Assembly: GCA_040384265.1 (NCBI GenBank)
Contig: JAZKJM010000002.1
Span: forward strand, 1 to 64,000
Direction: 5' to 3'
From: Pseudomonadota bacterium
GTDB lineage: Bacteria; Pseudomonadota; Alphaproteobacteria; Rickettsiales; UBA3002
Length of the DNA stretch: 64,000 nucleotides
Each line of letters begins with the position of its first letter. Within the stretch, counting starts at the first letter, position 1. The notes under the pieces are model-generated. The model did no database searches, was not told the DNA's origin, and saw only the letters and a list, made by a program, of their open reading frames with translations. The translations under genes were made by a program, and so were the position numbers. Positions 36,182 through 45,801 of the stretch are shown here, in pieces.

Positions 36182-36913
36182 ATGAGCAACGGAATGAACA
36201 ATGCGTGGAGCAACAATGAGTTGCCCGACTTCCTGCAAGTAGGAGAAGAGATGCTGCCGCTGGTGATTCGTCGCCACCGCAGCGCGAAACGCATTTGCCT
36301 TCGTTACAACCCGACCGATCATGCCATCTCGCTCACCCTGCCGCGCCACACGCGAGTGACCGATGGGCTAATTTTCCTGATGCAAAAATCCGAGTGGCTG
36401 GTGGAAACGCTGCGCGACATGCCAAGCCAAAAACAAATCAAACCCGGCGTGGTGATTCCGCTGCTGGGCAAGCGCGTGCGCATCAAGCACGACCCCGACC
36501 TCAAACGCAAATGGATCGTGCGCGACGACGTGCTCTACATCGCCGGTAGCCGCGACGAATTCCCAGAGCGCATGACCGAGGCGCTGAAGAAAATCGCCAG
36601 CGTTACCCTCACCAATCTCGCCACGCGTGATGCCGCGCGTATTGGCCGCAAGCTCAACAAAGTCAGCGTGCGCGACACGCGTAGCCGCTGGGGCAGCTGC
36701 TCCTCCACCGCGCGCTTGTCGTTCTCCTACCGCCTGATTTTTGCGCCGCGTGAAGTGATGGAATATGTCGTCGCCCACGAGGTTGCCCACTTGCGCCACA
36801 TGAACCACTCCACCGCCTTCTGGAACGCCGTCGCCGATCTCTGCCCGGAATACGAAGCGGCCAAGGATTGGTTGAAACTACACGGCAAGGATCTCTACCG
36901 CTTTAATGCGTAG
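36182..36913 (+). CDS. YgjP-like (DUF45) zinc metallopeptidase
   Basis: A 243-residue protein with a YgjP/WLM-type metallopeptidase domain. The zinc site VVAHEVAHLRHMNHS (about 197-211) gives HExxH and a third His. Preceding it are the usual KVSVRDTRSRWGSCSS (about 160) and SYRLIFAPREVMEYV. The N-terminus has the typical VIRRHRSAKRICLRYNP. The function is unknown; the family is linked to proteolysis or DNA repair. The start at 36182 follows AGGTGACCTCG; the frame is open upstream to 36020 but without a credible start. It is divergent from dnaG. Confidence 0.88.
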   Translation: MSNGMNNAWSNNELPDFLQVGEEMLPLVIRRHRSAKRICLRYNPTDHAISLTLPRHTRVTDGLIFLMQKSEWLVETLRDMPSQKQIKPGVVIPLLGKRVRIKHDPDLKRKWIVRDDVLYIAGSRDEFPERMTEALKKIASVTLTNLATRDAARIGRKLNKVSVRDTRSRWGSCSSTARLSFSYRLIFAPREVMEYVVAHEVAHLRHMNHSTAFWNAVADLCPEYEAAKDWLKLHGKDLYRFNA

Positions 36914-36963
36914 CCTTGTCGCTATGACGTACGCGTAGTGGGGAAACCTCTATACTAAAAACT

Positions 36964-37035
36964 TGTCATGCCGGGCCTGTCCCGGCATCCAGCCCAGCCA
37001 CACGACCAGACCCCGGGACAAGCCCGGGGTGACAA
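36964..37035. repeat. GTCATGCCGGG...CCCGGGGTGACA palindromic element
   Basis: This 72-bp two-stem element has TGTCATGCCGGGCCTGTCCC with a nested CCGGGCCTGTCCCGG hairpin and an outer CCCCGGGGTGACA arm. It lies between the convergent YgjP-like and PBP1A genes and could double as a terminator. Confidence 0.8.
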
Positions 37036-37061
37036 ACGGTGGGCATTTATAAGGCAGTTTA

Positions 37062-39371
37062 CTAATGCCTGCGCTTGCCGTCCGGATACGTATATTCCAC
37101 CGGCACTTTGCCCTTCTCGGGCACTTTATCCATGAGCTTGTCCCAGAATTGCGGGGTCAGCACTTCGTCATCCGCTTTCGCGGCGTGGGTTTCTGCGGGC
37201 GCGGCATGGGCTTGTGGAGCGGCGGTCGGATCGCTCGGCACACCCATCGGGGCAGGCGCTTGCTCGGCTGCTGGCTGATCGGAACCGGCACGGCCGAACG
37301 GTGCGTCTTCGGGAATCGTGCCATTCGTCGTTGCGGCGGCAGGCGGTGCCGCACTATCGCCGCTGGTGCCAAACAGCCATGGCAGCAAGCCCTCGCTCGA
37401 CCCGGCGGAACTTGGGATGGGCTTCGCCGGCAGGCCTTCCATCGCCTTGATCATATAGTCATGCCAGATCGTCGCCGGGATCGACCCGCCGGTGATTTTC
37501 TTCATGGATTTATTATCATCATTACCGACCCACACGCCCGTCACCAGCTGCGAGGTGAAACCGACGAACCACGCATCCTTATAGTCCTGGCTGGTGCCGG
37601 TTTTACCCGCCGCCTGACGGCCCGGCAGCCCGGCCTTCACCGCCGTGCCACGCGTCACCACATCCATCAGCATGTAGTTCATCATCTCGACCGTGCCTTT
37701 GGCCAGCACCGAATCACTCTCGACCGCGTCAGGACGTTTGTAAATTTCCTTGTTGCGCGTGCGGATACTGAGGATGCCATAAGGCTCCACGCGCTTGCCG
37801 CCGCTCGGCAAATGGGCGTAGGCACTGGTCATCTCCAGCAGCGTCGCCTCCACCGCACCGAGCGCAATGGAAGGACGTTCGGGGATATTGGGCACGCCCA
37901 GCCGCATCGCCATCTGCGCGACTTTGCTGACGCCCGTGAACTGGCTGAGCCGCACCGAAACGGTGTTGAGCGAATAGCGGATCGCCTCCACCATCGGGAT
38001 CTGACCGCGATAGCCGCCCACTTCAAAATTCTCCGGCGACCAGACACGGTTGCCGACCTGAATCGAAATCGGCGCATCCTCGACCATCGATTGCGGCGTC
38101 ATACCCGCTTCAAGCGCAGCGAGGTAAACGAATAATTTGAACGACGAGCCCGGCTGACGCTTCGCCTGAGTCGCCCGGTTATACTGGCTTTGCGCATAGC
38201 TCATGCCACCGATGAGAGCCTGCACGGCGCCGTCGGGCTTCATGGAAACAATCGCGCCTTGCGTTACGTTTTTCTTTTCACCCTGCATGGCGATGACGTT
38301 TTGCAACGCGTCCTGCGCCTGTGCCTGCATCTGGGTGTCCAGCGTCGTCGTCACGATCATATCCTCATCGACCTGGCCGACCACATCGGGGATGCTATCG
38401 ACAATCCAGTCGGTGAAGTAGCGCACATCGCCGCCTTGCGTTTCACGGGCGGGGGATTTGGACAAGCTCGCCATCGCCGGCGCAATCTCGCGCTCTTTGA
38501 GGTAGCCCGCATCGACCATGTTCAGCAGCACCTGATGCACCCGTGTGCGGGCGCGCTCGGCATTGGCGGTTGGCGAATAGCGCGATGGCGCTTTGAGCAG
38601 GCCCGCCATCAACGCCGATTCAAACAGGTTCAGGTCACGCGCACTCTTGTTGAAATAGCGCCGCGATGCCGCATCCACCCCGAACGTGCCGGAGCCGAGA
38701 TAGACCCGGTTCAGGTAAATCGCCATGATCTCTTTTTTGCTGAAGCGCGCTTCGAGCCAGAAGGCGAGCAGCATCTCCTGCATCTTGCGGCTGAAGGTGC
38801 GGTCTGGCGTCAGGAACACGTTTTTGGCGACCTGCTGCGTCACCGTCGAGCCGCCCTGCACCATCTGGCCGCGCGTGATGTTGGTCACGATAGCCCGCGC
38901 GATGCCGAAGAAATCCACCCCGTGATGCTCGAAGAAGCGGCGGTCTTCCGTCGCGATCACCGCTTGCACCAGCGGCTTGGGCAGTTGGTCGTAGGGGATA
39001 TAGCTGCCATACACATCGCCGTAGTTGGCAATGACGCGGCCATCGATGGTTTCCACCGTGATGCCCTGCTGCTTCTTGATCGTATCGAGCGCGCGGATGT
39101 CGGGCAGCGTCGCGGCAAAATACATAATGATGAGGCCGCTGACGATAAAGCCCGCCATCATCAGCCGGACAATAACCTTCCATACGCTGCGGCGCTTGAG
39201 GAATGGCGTTGAACCGCTGCCGCCGCCCTTGCGTTTGCTGGTGCTGCGCCGACGCCCGCCCTTGGGCGCACGGTAGGCGGGATTGCCCGCATAGCTCGTG
39301 CCGCGCGGCGCACTCGCGCGCGGTCCAGCCTTGCTACTACGCTTACGCGGTGCACTGTTTTTTTCTGCCAT
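37062..39371 (-). CDS. Penicillin-binding protein 1A (bifunctional class A)
   Basis: A 769-residue peptidoglycan synthase. An Arg/Lys-rich cytoplasmic start (1-60) is followed by one transmembrane helix (VIVRLMMAGFIVSGLIIMYF, about 65-85). The GT51 glycosyltransferase has ATEDRRFFEHHGVDFFGIAR (about 140-160) and QGGSTVTQQVAKN. The transpeptidase has the Ser nucleophile in QPGSSFKLF, YSLNTV (the SxN motif) and AGKTGTSQDYKD (KTG). A disordered Pro/Ala-rich C-terminus follows. It polymerises and cross-links glycan strands. The transcript is divergent from cyaY. Confidence 0.95.
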   Translation of the reverse strand: MAEKNSAPRKRSSKAGPRASAPRGTSYAGNPAYRAPKGGRRRSTSKRKGGGSGSTPFLKRRSVWKVIVRLMMAGFIVSGLIIMYFAATLPDIRALDTIKKQQGITVETIDGRVIANYGDVYGSYIPYDQLPKPLVQAVIATEDRRFFEHHGVDFFGIARAIVTNITRGQMVQGGSTVTQQVAKNVFLTPDRTFSRKMQEMLLAFWLEARFSKKEIMAIYLNRVYLGSGTFGVDAASRRYFNKSARDLNLFESALMAGLLKAPSRYSPTANAERARTRVHQVLLNMVDAGYLKEREIAPAMASLSKSPARETQGGDVRYFTDWIVDSIPDVVGQVDEDMIVTTTLDTQMQAQAQDALQNVIAMQGEKKNVTQGAIVSMKPDGAVQALIGGMSYAQSQYNRATQAKRQPGSSFKLFVYLAALEAGMTPQSMVEDAPISIQVGNRVWSPENFEVGGYRGQIPMVEAIRYSLNTVSVRLSQFTGVSKVAQMAMRLGVPNIPERPSIALGAVEATLLEMTSAYAHLPSGGKRVEPYGILSIRTRNKEIYKRPDAVESDSVLAKGTVEMMNYMLMDVVTRGTAVKAGLPGRQAAGKTGTSQDYKDAWFVGFTSQLVTGVWVGNDDNKSMKKITGGSIPATIWHDYMIKAMEGLPAKPIPSSAGSSEGLLPWLFGTSGDSAAPPAAATTNGTIPEDAPFGRAGSDQPAAEQAPAPMGVPSDPTAAPQAHAAPAETHAAKADDEVLTPQFWDKLMDKVPEKGKVPVEYTYPDGKRRH

Positions 39372-39482
39372 GCGCGCTTCCTAGCGGAAAATTTTGCAGG
39401 CTCCTATCAAAATGTTATGGGTGGGTACCCCGCCCCATCACACCACTTGCCAGCGCGCGGGTTCGTGCTATGCACTTGGCGT

Positions 39483-39806
39483 ATGGATGAGAAACGATAC
39501 CACGCGATTGCCGATGCGACATTGATGCATTGCTACGACCAGCTCGAAGACGCCTTCGAGGCCGGGGCCATCGACGAGTTGGAGCTGCAAGGCGGCATCC
39601 TCACCATTAAAACCATGAGCGGCCGCACCTACCTTGCCACCAAGCACGCGCCCTCGATGGAGCTGTGGTTCGCCTCACCGGTTTCCGGCGGGCTGCATTT
39701 CACCTTCAACGAAAGCGACCAGCGCTGGCAACTGCCCAACGGCACATTGTTCTATGAACTGCTGCGCGGCGAATTGCTCGCGGAAAATATCGAGGTGGTG
39801 CTGTGA
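39483..39806 (+). CDS. cyaY: Frataxin-like iron donor protein
   Basis: A 107-residue CyaY/frataxin. The acidic first helix has DQLEDAFEAGAIDELELQGG (about 19-38), followed by strands GILTIKTMSGRTYLATKHAP and MELWFASPVSGGLHFTF with the typical WL/WF positions. It binds iron and regulates the IscS cysteine desulfurase in Fe-S cluster assembly. The start at 39483 is inferred from the family N-terminus. The last codons overlap the ABC exporter start as GTGA. Confidence 0.93.
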   Translation: MDEKRYHAIADATLMHCYDQLEDAFEAGAIDELELQGGILTIKTMSGRTYLATKHAPSMELWFASPVSGGLHFTFNESDQRWQLPNGTLFYELLRGELLAENIEVVL

Positions 39807-41569
39807 CCGCAAAAACCGAACAGCCGGCCAAAGGCCGCCTCAGCTCGCTGCGTTATTTGCTGGGCTACCTGAAACCCTATCAACGCCACACCATCGGCGC
39901 GTGCGTCGCGCTTGTCTTCACCTCTTCGGGCGTGCTCGGCATGGGCACGGCGCTGCGTTACCTGATCGACCAGGGCATCGCCAAGGGCAACCAACAGCTG
40001 CTCGGCCAGGGCTATCTGATTCTGCTCGGCGTCGTCGTCGCGCTCGCGATCGGCACCTATACCCGTTACCTGCTCGTCTCGTGGATCGGTGAGCGCGTGG
40101 TGGCCGATATTCGCCGCGATGTGTTTGGCAAAGTGCTCTCCATGCACACCGCCTATTTTGAATCGACCCGCACCGGCGACCTGCTCTCGCGCATCACCAC
40201 CGACACCACCTTGCTGCAAACGGTCGTCGGTTCCTCGGTGTCGCTGTTCCTGCGTAACACGCTGCTGTTCATCGGCGGCTTCACCATGCTGATGATCACG
40301 AGCGTCAAGCTCTCGGAATATGTGCTGCTGATGCTGCCGCTGGTGCTGCTGCCCATCATCACGCTGGGCAAACGCGTGCGGGTGCTGTCGCGCAGCACAC
40401 AAAACAAAGTCGGCGATATTTCGGCCCATGCGGAAGAAACCATCGGCGCGATCCGCACCATCCACGCGATGGCGCTGGAGGATGCGGAAAACATCCGCTT
40501 CGGCGGGCTGATCGATGATACGGTCAAAACCGCGCTCTCGCGCATCCGCATGCGGGCGCTGCTGACGGCCATTGTTATCTGCCTCATTTTCGGCGCCATC
40601 GTCACCGTGCTCTATATCGGCGGGCAGGATGTGATTGCCGGGCGCATTTCCGCAGGTGATCTTTCGGCATTCATCTTTTATGCCGTGGTCGTCGCCGGGG
40701 CGCTGGGCGCAGTCAGCGAAGTGTTTGGCGAGCTGCAACGCGCGGCGGGTGCCACCGAGCGGCTGATGGAACTGATGCAGCTGGAGCCGGAAATCAAGGC
40801 CCCTTCCACGCCCTACCATTTCGCCAAGCCGCCTGAAGGTCGCCTGTCGTTCGAGCATGTGACCTTCCATTACGCCTCACGGCCGGATGCGGCGGCGCTG
40901 GCCAATGTTTCCTTCCGCATCGAGCCGGGCGAGACGGTCGCCATCGTCGGCCCTTCGGGCGCAGGCAAAACCACCATCTTCCAGATGCTGCTGCGGTTCT
41001 ATGATCCGCAATTTGGCATCATCCGCATCGACGGGCATGATGTGCGCACGCTGGTGCCGCGCGAGTGGCGCAGCTATATCGGCATCGTGCCGCAGGACCC
41101 GGTGATTTTCTCGACCACCGCCTGGGAAAATATCCGCGCCGGGAAACCCAGCGCCACCGATGAGGAAGTGCGCGCTGCGGCGCGCGCCGCCTCCGCGCTC
41201 GATTTCCTCGAAGCATTGCCGGATGGGCTCAACACCTATCTGGGCGAAAAAGGCGTGCGGCTTTCGGGCGGCCAGCGCCAGCGCGTCGCCATTGCGCGCG
41301 CCATTGTGCGCAACCCATCGCTGCTGCTGCTGGATGAAGCAACCAGCGCGCTGGATGCCGAGAACGAAACCGCCATTCAGACCGCGCTTGAAACCATCAT
41401 GAAAGAGCGCACGACGCTGGTCATCGCCCACCGGCTTTCCACCGTCATCAGCGCCGACCGCATCATTGTGCTCAATAACGGCAAGATCGAGGAAACCGGC
41501 ACGCACACGCAGCTGCTGGCCAGCAGCGCGCTCTATCGCCGCCTTGCTGAACTGCAATTCCACGACTAG
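39803..41569 (+). CDS. ABC-type exporter, fused membrane and ATPase domains (MsbA-like)
   Basis: A 588-residue half-transporter. It has six transmembrane helices (about 30-315), then a nucleotide-binding domain with Walker A GPSGAGKTT (about 385), Q-loop IVPQDP, signature LSGGQRQRVAIARA, Walker B LLLLDEATSALD and the switch His in VIAHRLST. Such ABCB-type homodimers export lipids or drugs. The substrate cannot be read from the sequence. It starts at GTG overlapping the cyaY stop and is followed after two bases by the acetyltransferase gene. Confidence 0.94.
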   Translation: MTAKTEQPAKGRLSSLRYLLGYLKPYQRHTIGACVALVFTSSGVLGMGTALRYLIDQGIAKGNQQLLGQGYLILLGVVVALAIGTYTRYLLVSWIGERVVADIRRDVFGKVLSMHTAYFESTRTGDLLSRITTDTTLLQTVVGSSVSLFLRNTLLFIGGFTMLMITSVKLSEYVLLMLPLVLLPIITLGKRVRVLSRSTQNKVGDISAHAEETIGAIRTIHAMALEDAENIRFGGLIDDTVKTALSRIRMRALLTAIVICLIFGAIVTVLYIGGQDVIAGRISAGDLSAFIFYAVVVAGALGAVSEVFGELQRAAGATERLMELMQLEPEIKAPSTPYHFAKPPEGRLSFEHVTFHYASRPDAAALANVSFRIEPGETVAIVGPSGAGKTTIFQMLLRFYDPQFGIIRIDGHDVRTLVPREWRSYIGIVPQDPVIFSTTAWENIRAGKPSATDEEVRAAARAASALDFLEALPDGLNTYLGEKGVRLSGGQRQRVAIARAIVRNPSLLLLDEATSALDAENETAIQTALETIMKERTTLVIAHRLSTVISADRIIVLNNGKIEETGTHTQLLASSALYRRLAELQFHD

Positions 41570-41571
41570 CC

Positions 41572-42039
41572 ATGACGATCACGATTCTCCCCTTCGCGCC
41601 GGAGCTGGCGCCGCTGTTCGACCGGCTCAACCGTGATTGGATCGAGCAGTATTTCACCATCGAACTGTTCGATGACCTCGTGCTCACCCAACCCGAAAAA
41701 ATGATCCTCGCCACCGGCGGCGAGATCTGGTTCGCGGCACTGGATGGCACGGTGATCGCCACTTGCGCGCTGTTGCCGTTTGCGCCGGGGGTGCTGGAAT
41801 TCACCAAGCTCGGGGTGGATGAACGGGCGCGCGGCCACGGTGTCGCCCGCGCGCTGCTGCGCCATTGCCGTGAGCGGGCCCGCGCTAAAGGTGCGCATAC
41901 GTTGAAGATTTTTACCAACACCGCCCTCGCCCCGGCCTGCGCACTCTATCGCAGCGAGCAGTTTGTTGAGGTGCCGATGAGCGACGAGCAACGCGCCCGC
42001 TATGTGCGTGGCAACATCATGTTCGATAACGCGCTGTAA
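41572..42039 (+). CDS. GNAT-family N-acetyltransferase
   Basis: A 155-residue acetyltransferase. The acetyl-CoA motif is LGVDERARGHGVARALLRHC (about 83-102), preceded by ATCALLPFAPGVLEFTK and followed by LKIFTNTALAPACALYRSEQ. The substrate is unknown; the profile resembles small-molecule (amino acid) acetyltransferases rather than RimI. It is likely the third gene of the cyaY-ABC operon. Confidence 0.88.
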   Translation: MTITILPFAPELAPLFDRLNRDWIEQYFTIELFDDLVLTQPEKMILATGGEIWFAALDGTVIATCALLPFAPGVLEFTKLGVDERARGHGVARALLRHCRERARAKGAHTLKIFTNTALAPACALYRSEQFVEVPMSDEQRARYVRGNIMFDNAL

Positions 42040-42057
42040 GGCGACAATCCGTTATCG

Positions 42058-44838
42058 TTATTTCGTGAACACATCCGCCCGGTCGGCGCTGCCGCTTGGC
42101 ACCTGGTTGCCGAGCGCCTGCACGTCGATGCTCAGCTGGTTCACGCCCTTCTCGATCAGGAAGGCGCGGATGCGTAAGCCCCGCGACAGCGAGGTGCGCT
42201 TCGCCACCGGCCCCTGCTCCGCCGTGCCCGATGCGTAAGCAACCACACGCACGCGGCCCTGCGACTTCTTCACCTTCTCGGCAATGTCGGTCAGGCTTGC
42301 TTTCGCATCATCGCTGAGGTCGGATTTATCGGTCGGGAAGGCAACCGTTTTTGCCAGTTTCGATGGGTTATCGCCGCTCCCATCCGCTGCCGGGAGCGCA
42401 GGCGTTGGCATTGGGGCGGGAGCAGCAGCGGGCTCGGCTTTCACCTCCACTTTCGCGGGGGCTTCTTTCACCGCTGCAACAGGCGCCGGAATGGCCGGTA
42501 ACGCAGGCACTGCTTTGGCCGCCGGTAATGGCAGGGCTGGCGCAGGCTGTGCGGTCTTGCCGGGCAATGGCAACATCGGCGGCAATGCCGGAATACCGGC
42601 AGGCATTTTCACTGCCGCAACTGGGGCTGCTGCCGCAGGTGTTGGTGCCTTTACGGCTGCGGCAACGGCTGGAGCTGGCGCAACGGCTGCAGGCGCAGGT
42701 GGCGTCACCGCTTTTGCCGGGGCAGGCTTTTCGACCTTGGGCAATGGCAGTGCTGGCGGCGTCGCTTTGGCGCTTGGCGCGCTGTCACCCGTTGGGAATT
42801 TCGGCAAGGCTGGCAGCGCCGAAGCGGTGGCGACCACTACCGCCGCCTGCGGCTTCGCATCCAGCGGCGTGGCGGTAATGCCATCCTTCGGCTGCACCAC
42901 ATCGAGCGAGCTCACCGGCGGTTTGTCGCCGGTGATTGCTGCCAGCGATGGCAATTTCGATTTCGGCGGCAGGACCAGGGTGCCCGGTGTTGGCAAAGCG
43001 GGGTCGGTCGCTTCCGCTTCCGGCTTTTTCACCGCGGCAGCGACTGGGGGCTTGGGCAACTCCGGCACGGCAGGTAATGCCGCTGTCTTCGCATCCATTT
43101 TTGGCACCGCCGCAATTTCCGCTTTTGGCAGCACGACCGGTTTGGCAGGTGCGGCTTCCACGCTCACCTCTTTCTTCGGTGCGGCGGCGGGCAAGGTAGC
43201 GGGTGGCAGTTTTTCAGCCTCCACGGATTTGACGGCGCTCACCGGTGTTGGCAAGGCAGGCGGCTTCACGACGGCTGTATCCGTTTTAGCGGGCAGCGGT
43301 AGTGGTGGTGTCGGCAATTTGTTCACCACCGGCAAGGCGGGAATGCCGCCTTCTTTCTTGCTGAGATCGGCGAATTTCGGCGCTTCCGCTGGTTTCGCGG
43401 CGGCTTCCACTTTCGCAGGCAATGGCGGGATCACCGGCAGCGCTGCCTCTTTCTTCACGGGCTCCGCAGGCGTTGCGGGCACAGCCGGTAACTTGGCGGC
43501 AGGTGCGACTGCTGGCACTGGCGGCAAGGCTGGCTCGGCCTTCGCAGGCTCCACAGCAGCAACCGGAAGCGCTGGCACATCCGGCGTTGCTTTAGCTGGC
43601 GCAACAGGAACGGCGGGCAAGGCAGGCGGCACAACAGGTGCGGCTTTTGCGGCTTTCTCTGCGGCGGCTTTTTTAGTCTCGACCATGGTATTTTTCAGGG
43701 TTTTGGTATCGCTGACGACACCCTCTTTTTCTGGCTCGGCATTGAAGGTTTTCTTCAACCGCTCATTGACCGATGGCGGCAATCCGTTGGACGGTTTGTC
43801 CACCGGCACCATCAGCGGTGCGGTTGAAATTGACGGCGGCGCGGGCAGTTTCGGCGCGTCTTTGGGCGCTTCCTTCGCGGCTTCTAGCGGTTTCGCATCC
43901 TTGGCTTTTGCAAGCTCCGGCAAGGCGCCGATGTTAGGTAACGGCGCAAGCGGCGCGACTACTTTTGCCGCAGCAAGCGGCGTAGCAGGAAGCGGCGCAA
44001 CGGGAGCCGCAGGCACAGGCGGCAATGGCAATGCAGCAGCGGCAGGCGTGCGCGCCGGGAACACGGCAGGCGGCAAGGCAGGCACCGCGTTGGAGGATTG
44101 CTGGACGGATTCCACCGGCGCAGCCTTATCCGCAGGGTTTTCGGCCTTCACCGCAGGTGGGGCTGGCAAGACCGGTGCCAACGGCGGGGTTTGCCAGACA
44201 GCGGTCGTGTCAGCCTTATCGGCTTTTGGTTTTTCTTTGCCAGCGGCCGCTTTCAGTGGGGCGGGCGCAGGCGCGGGGGCGGGTGCTGCAGGTGCGGCCT
44301 TCACCGGTTCTGGCAACGGCGCCATTTTCTCGACAGGTTTTGGCGGCAGCGCAGGCTTCACCGGCTCTGGTTTCACGGGCGCTGGCTTGACGACAGCGAC
44401 GGGCGCTTTCATCAACGGTGCCGGCGGCACATAGGTCGGTTGCTCGACGGGCACGATGCGTTTGACTTCCGGCACCGCCACCGGTGCCGCAGCAGGCGCG
44501 ACGGGTGCAGGAGCAGGCGGCACATAGGGCGCCACCACGGGCGCCGGGGCGATATAAACCGGGGCTGGCGCGGGAACGGGGGCCGCTGCCACAGGCGCAG
44601 GCGCTGGGTGCGCCACGTGTTTCAAAGGTTTCTGCGGTGCCGGGGCGGCAGGCGCGATGGGCATATAAGTTGCCGGTTTCAGCCCGCGCAAGGCCCCGAG
44701 ATTGACTTCCACGCTGGGGCTCTCGGGCACGAGGTCGCGCGCGGTGGCGGCCAGCGGCTGCATCCACACAAAGCTGCAAACGCTGCATAGCAGCACGGCA
44801 CGGGTTGCTTTCGTCGAGAATACGTCAAGTAATGGCAT
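42058..44838 (-). CDS. Very large Pro/Ala-rich protein with C-terminal OmpA-like domain
   Basis: A 926-residue secreted protein. A signal peptide (about 1-33, WMQPLAATA) precedes roughly 780 residues of Pro/Ala/Lys/Val low-complexity sequence with recurrent ALPxxP and APAP patterns. The C-terminal OmpA-like peptidoglycan-binding domain is at about 830-926, with FPTDKSDLSDDAKASLTDIA, VRVVAYASGTAEQGPVAKRT, LSRGLRIRAFLIEKGV and SADRADVF. It probably anchors to peptidoglycan, with the long proline-rich part spanning the periplasm. The opposite strand is also open over 2.1 kb, a side effect of the composition. Confidence 0.85.
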   Translation of the reverse strand: MPLLDVFSTKATRAVLLCSVCSFVWMQPLAATARDLVPESPSVEVNLGALRGLKPATYMPIAPAAPAPQKPLKHVAHPAPAPVAAAPVPAPAPVYIAPAPVVAPYVPPAPAPVAPAAAPVAVPEVKRIVPVEQPTYVPPAPLMKAPVAVVKPAPVKPEPVKPALPPKPVEKMAPLPEPVKAAPAAPAPAPAPAPLKAAAGKEKPKADKADTTAVWQTPPLAPVLPAPPAVKAENPADKAAPVESVQQSSNAVPALPPAVFPARTPAAAALPLPPVPAAPVAPLPATPLAAAKVVAPLAPLPNIGALPELAKAKDAKPLEAAKEAPKDAPKLPAPPSISTAPLMVPVDKPSNGLPPSVNERLKKTFNAEPEKEGVVSDTKTLKNTMVETKKAAAEKAAKAAPVVPPALPAVPVAPAKATPDVPALPVAAVEPAKAEPALPPVPAVAPAAKLPAVPATPAEPVKKEAALPVIPPLPAKVEAAAKPAEAPKFADLSKKEGGIPALPVVNKLPTPPLPLPAKTDTAVVKPPALPTPVSAVKSVEAEKLPPATLPAAAPKKEVSVEAAPAKPVVLPKAEIAAVPKMDAKTAALPAVPELPKPPVAAAVKKPEAEATDPALPTPGTLVLPPKSKLPSLAAITGDKPPVSSLDVVQPKDGITATPLDAKPQAAVVVATASALPALPKFPTGDSAPSAKATPPALPLPKVEKPAPAKAVTPPAPAAVAPAPAVAAAVKAPTPAAAAPVAAVKMPAGIPALPPMLPLPGKTAQPAPALPLPAAKAVPALPAIPAPVAAVKEAPAKVEVKAEPAAAPAPMPTPALPAADGSGDNPSKLAKTVAFPTDKSDLSDDAKASLTDIAEKVKKSQGRVRVVAYASGTAEQGPVAKRTSLSRGLRIRAFLIEKGVNQLSIDVQALGNQVPSGSADRADVFTK

Positions 44839-44991
44839 GGCGTTTGCTATCTTTTGTTGCTATCTTATTTTTGGAAATGGGCGTGAAGGTGCGAGGCACT
44901 GCCTTGTATCAAAGCGATGGCCCGGCTGGCAAGTTCGATTTACGTAAATAGGCGCTTGCGTGGGCGAAACCTTTATTCTAGGTTCCGCGCC

Positions 44992-45795
44992 ATGTTGACT
45001 TCCCCGCTGATTACCGTGATGACCGCCGCCGTGCGCAAAGCCGCGCGTGGTGTCGTGCGCGATTTTGGCGAAGTGGATAAATTGCAGGTCAGCAAAAAAG
45101 GTGCCGCCAACTTCGTCACCAACGCCGACCTGCGCACGGATAAGATCCTGATCGAGGAGCTGGGCAAGGCCCGCCCCAAATTCGGTTTCCTGACGGAAGA
45201 GCATGGCATCATCGAAGGGGCGGATAAAAACCACCGCTTCGTGATCGACCCGATCGATGGCACCACCAACTTCATCCACGCGATTGCTTATATTTCGATT
45301 TCGGTCGCCGCCCAGAAAAAAACCAATAACGGCGCGTGGGAAACCATCGCCGGTGTGGTCTATGACCCGATCCATGACGAAATGTTCTGGGCCGAGGAAA
45401 AAGCGGGCGCCTATCTCAACAACGCCCGCCTGCGCGGCTCCATGCGCAAGGAAGACTTGCTGCTCTCCACCTCCTCGCCGCGCAAGAGCCGCGAGGGATA
45501 TGAGCAAACCATGAACGGCTTCATCCGCGTGATCGAACATGGCGCCACGGTGCGTTGCTCCGGCTCCGCCGCGCTCGACCTTGCCTATGTCGCCGCCGGC
45601 CGGTTGGATGGCACCTGGTACCAGCGCCTCAATATCTGGGACATGGCGGCCGGGGCGCTCATCGTCAAGGAAGCCGGTGGCACCGTGCGCGCGATCGATG
45701 GCACCGAAATTGTTACCGATGGCAGCGGCAGTGTGCTTGCCACCGCGCCGCATCTCTACACGACCATCGCGGGCCTGCTTTCGCCTAAGGCGTAA
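44992..45795 (+). CDS. Inositol-1-monophosphatase family protein (SuhB-like)
   Basis: A 267-residue Mg-dependent phosphatase. Metal-binding motifs are EEHG (about 69), DPIDGTTNFIHAI (about 86) and WDMAAGALIVKEAGG (about 220). The GSAALDLAYVAAGRLDG stretch is typical. It removes phosphate from inositol phosphates or related sugars such as 3'-phosphoadenosine derivatives. The start at 44992 (MLTSPL) gives the family N-terminus. It is divergent from the OmpA-like gene and followed by an EamA transporter. Confidence 0.93.
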   Translation: MLTSPLITVMTAAVRKAARGVVRDFGEVDKLQVSKKGAANFVTNADLRTDKILIEELGKARPKFGFLTEEHGIIEGADKNHRFVIDPIDGTTNFIHAIAYISISVAAQKKTNNGAWETIAGVVYDPIHDEMFWAEEKAGAYLNNARLRGSMRKEDLLLSTSSPRKSREGYEQTMNGFIRVIEHGATVRCSGSAALDLAYVAAGRLDGTWYQRLNIWDMAAGALIVKEAGGTVRAIDGTEIVTDGSGSVLATAPHLYTTIAGLLSPKA

Positions 45796-45801
45796 CACCC
45801 C

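Noticed and set aside
42284-44434. 716-codon open frame on the plus strand opposite the OmpA-like gene
   Set aside because: It is a mirror of the Pro/Ala-rich minus-strand gene: the Gly/Ala-rich translation has no domain, and the minus frame has a signal peptide and an OmpA domain.
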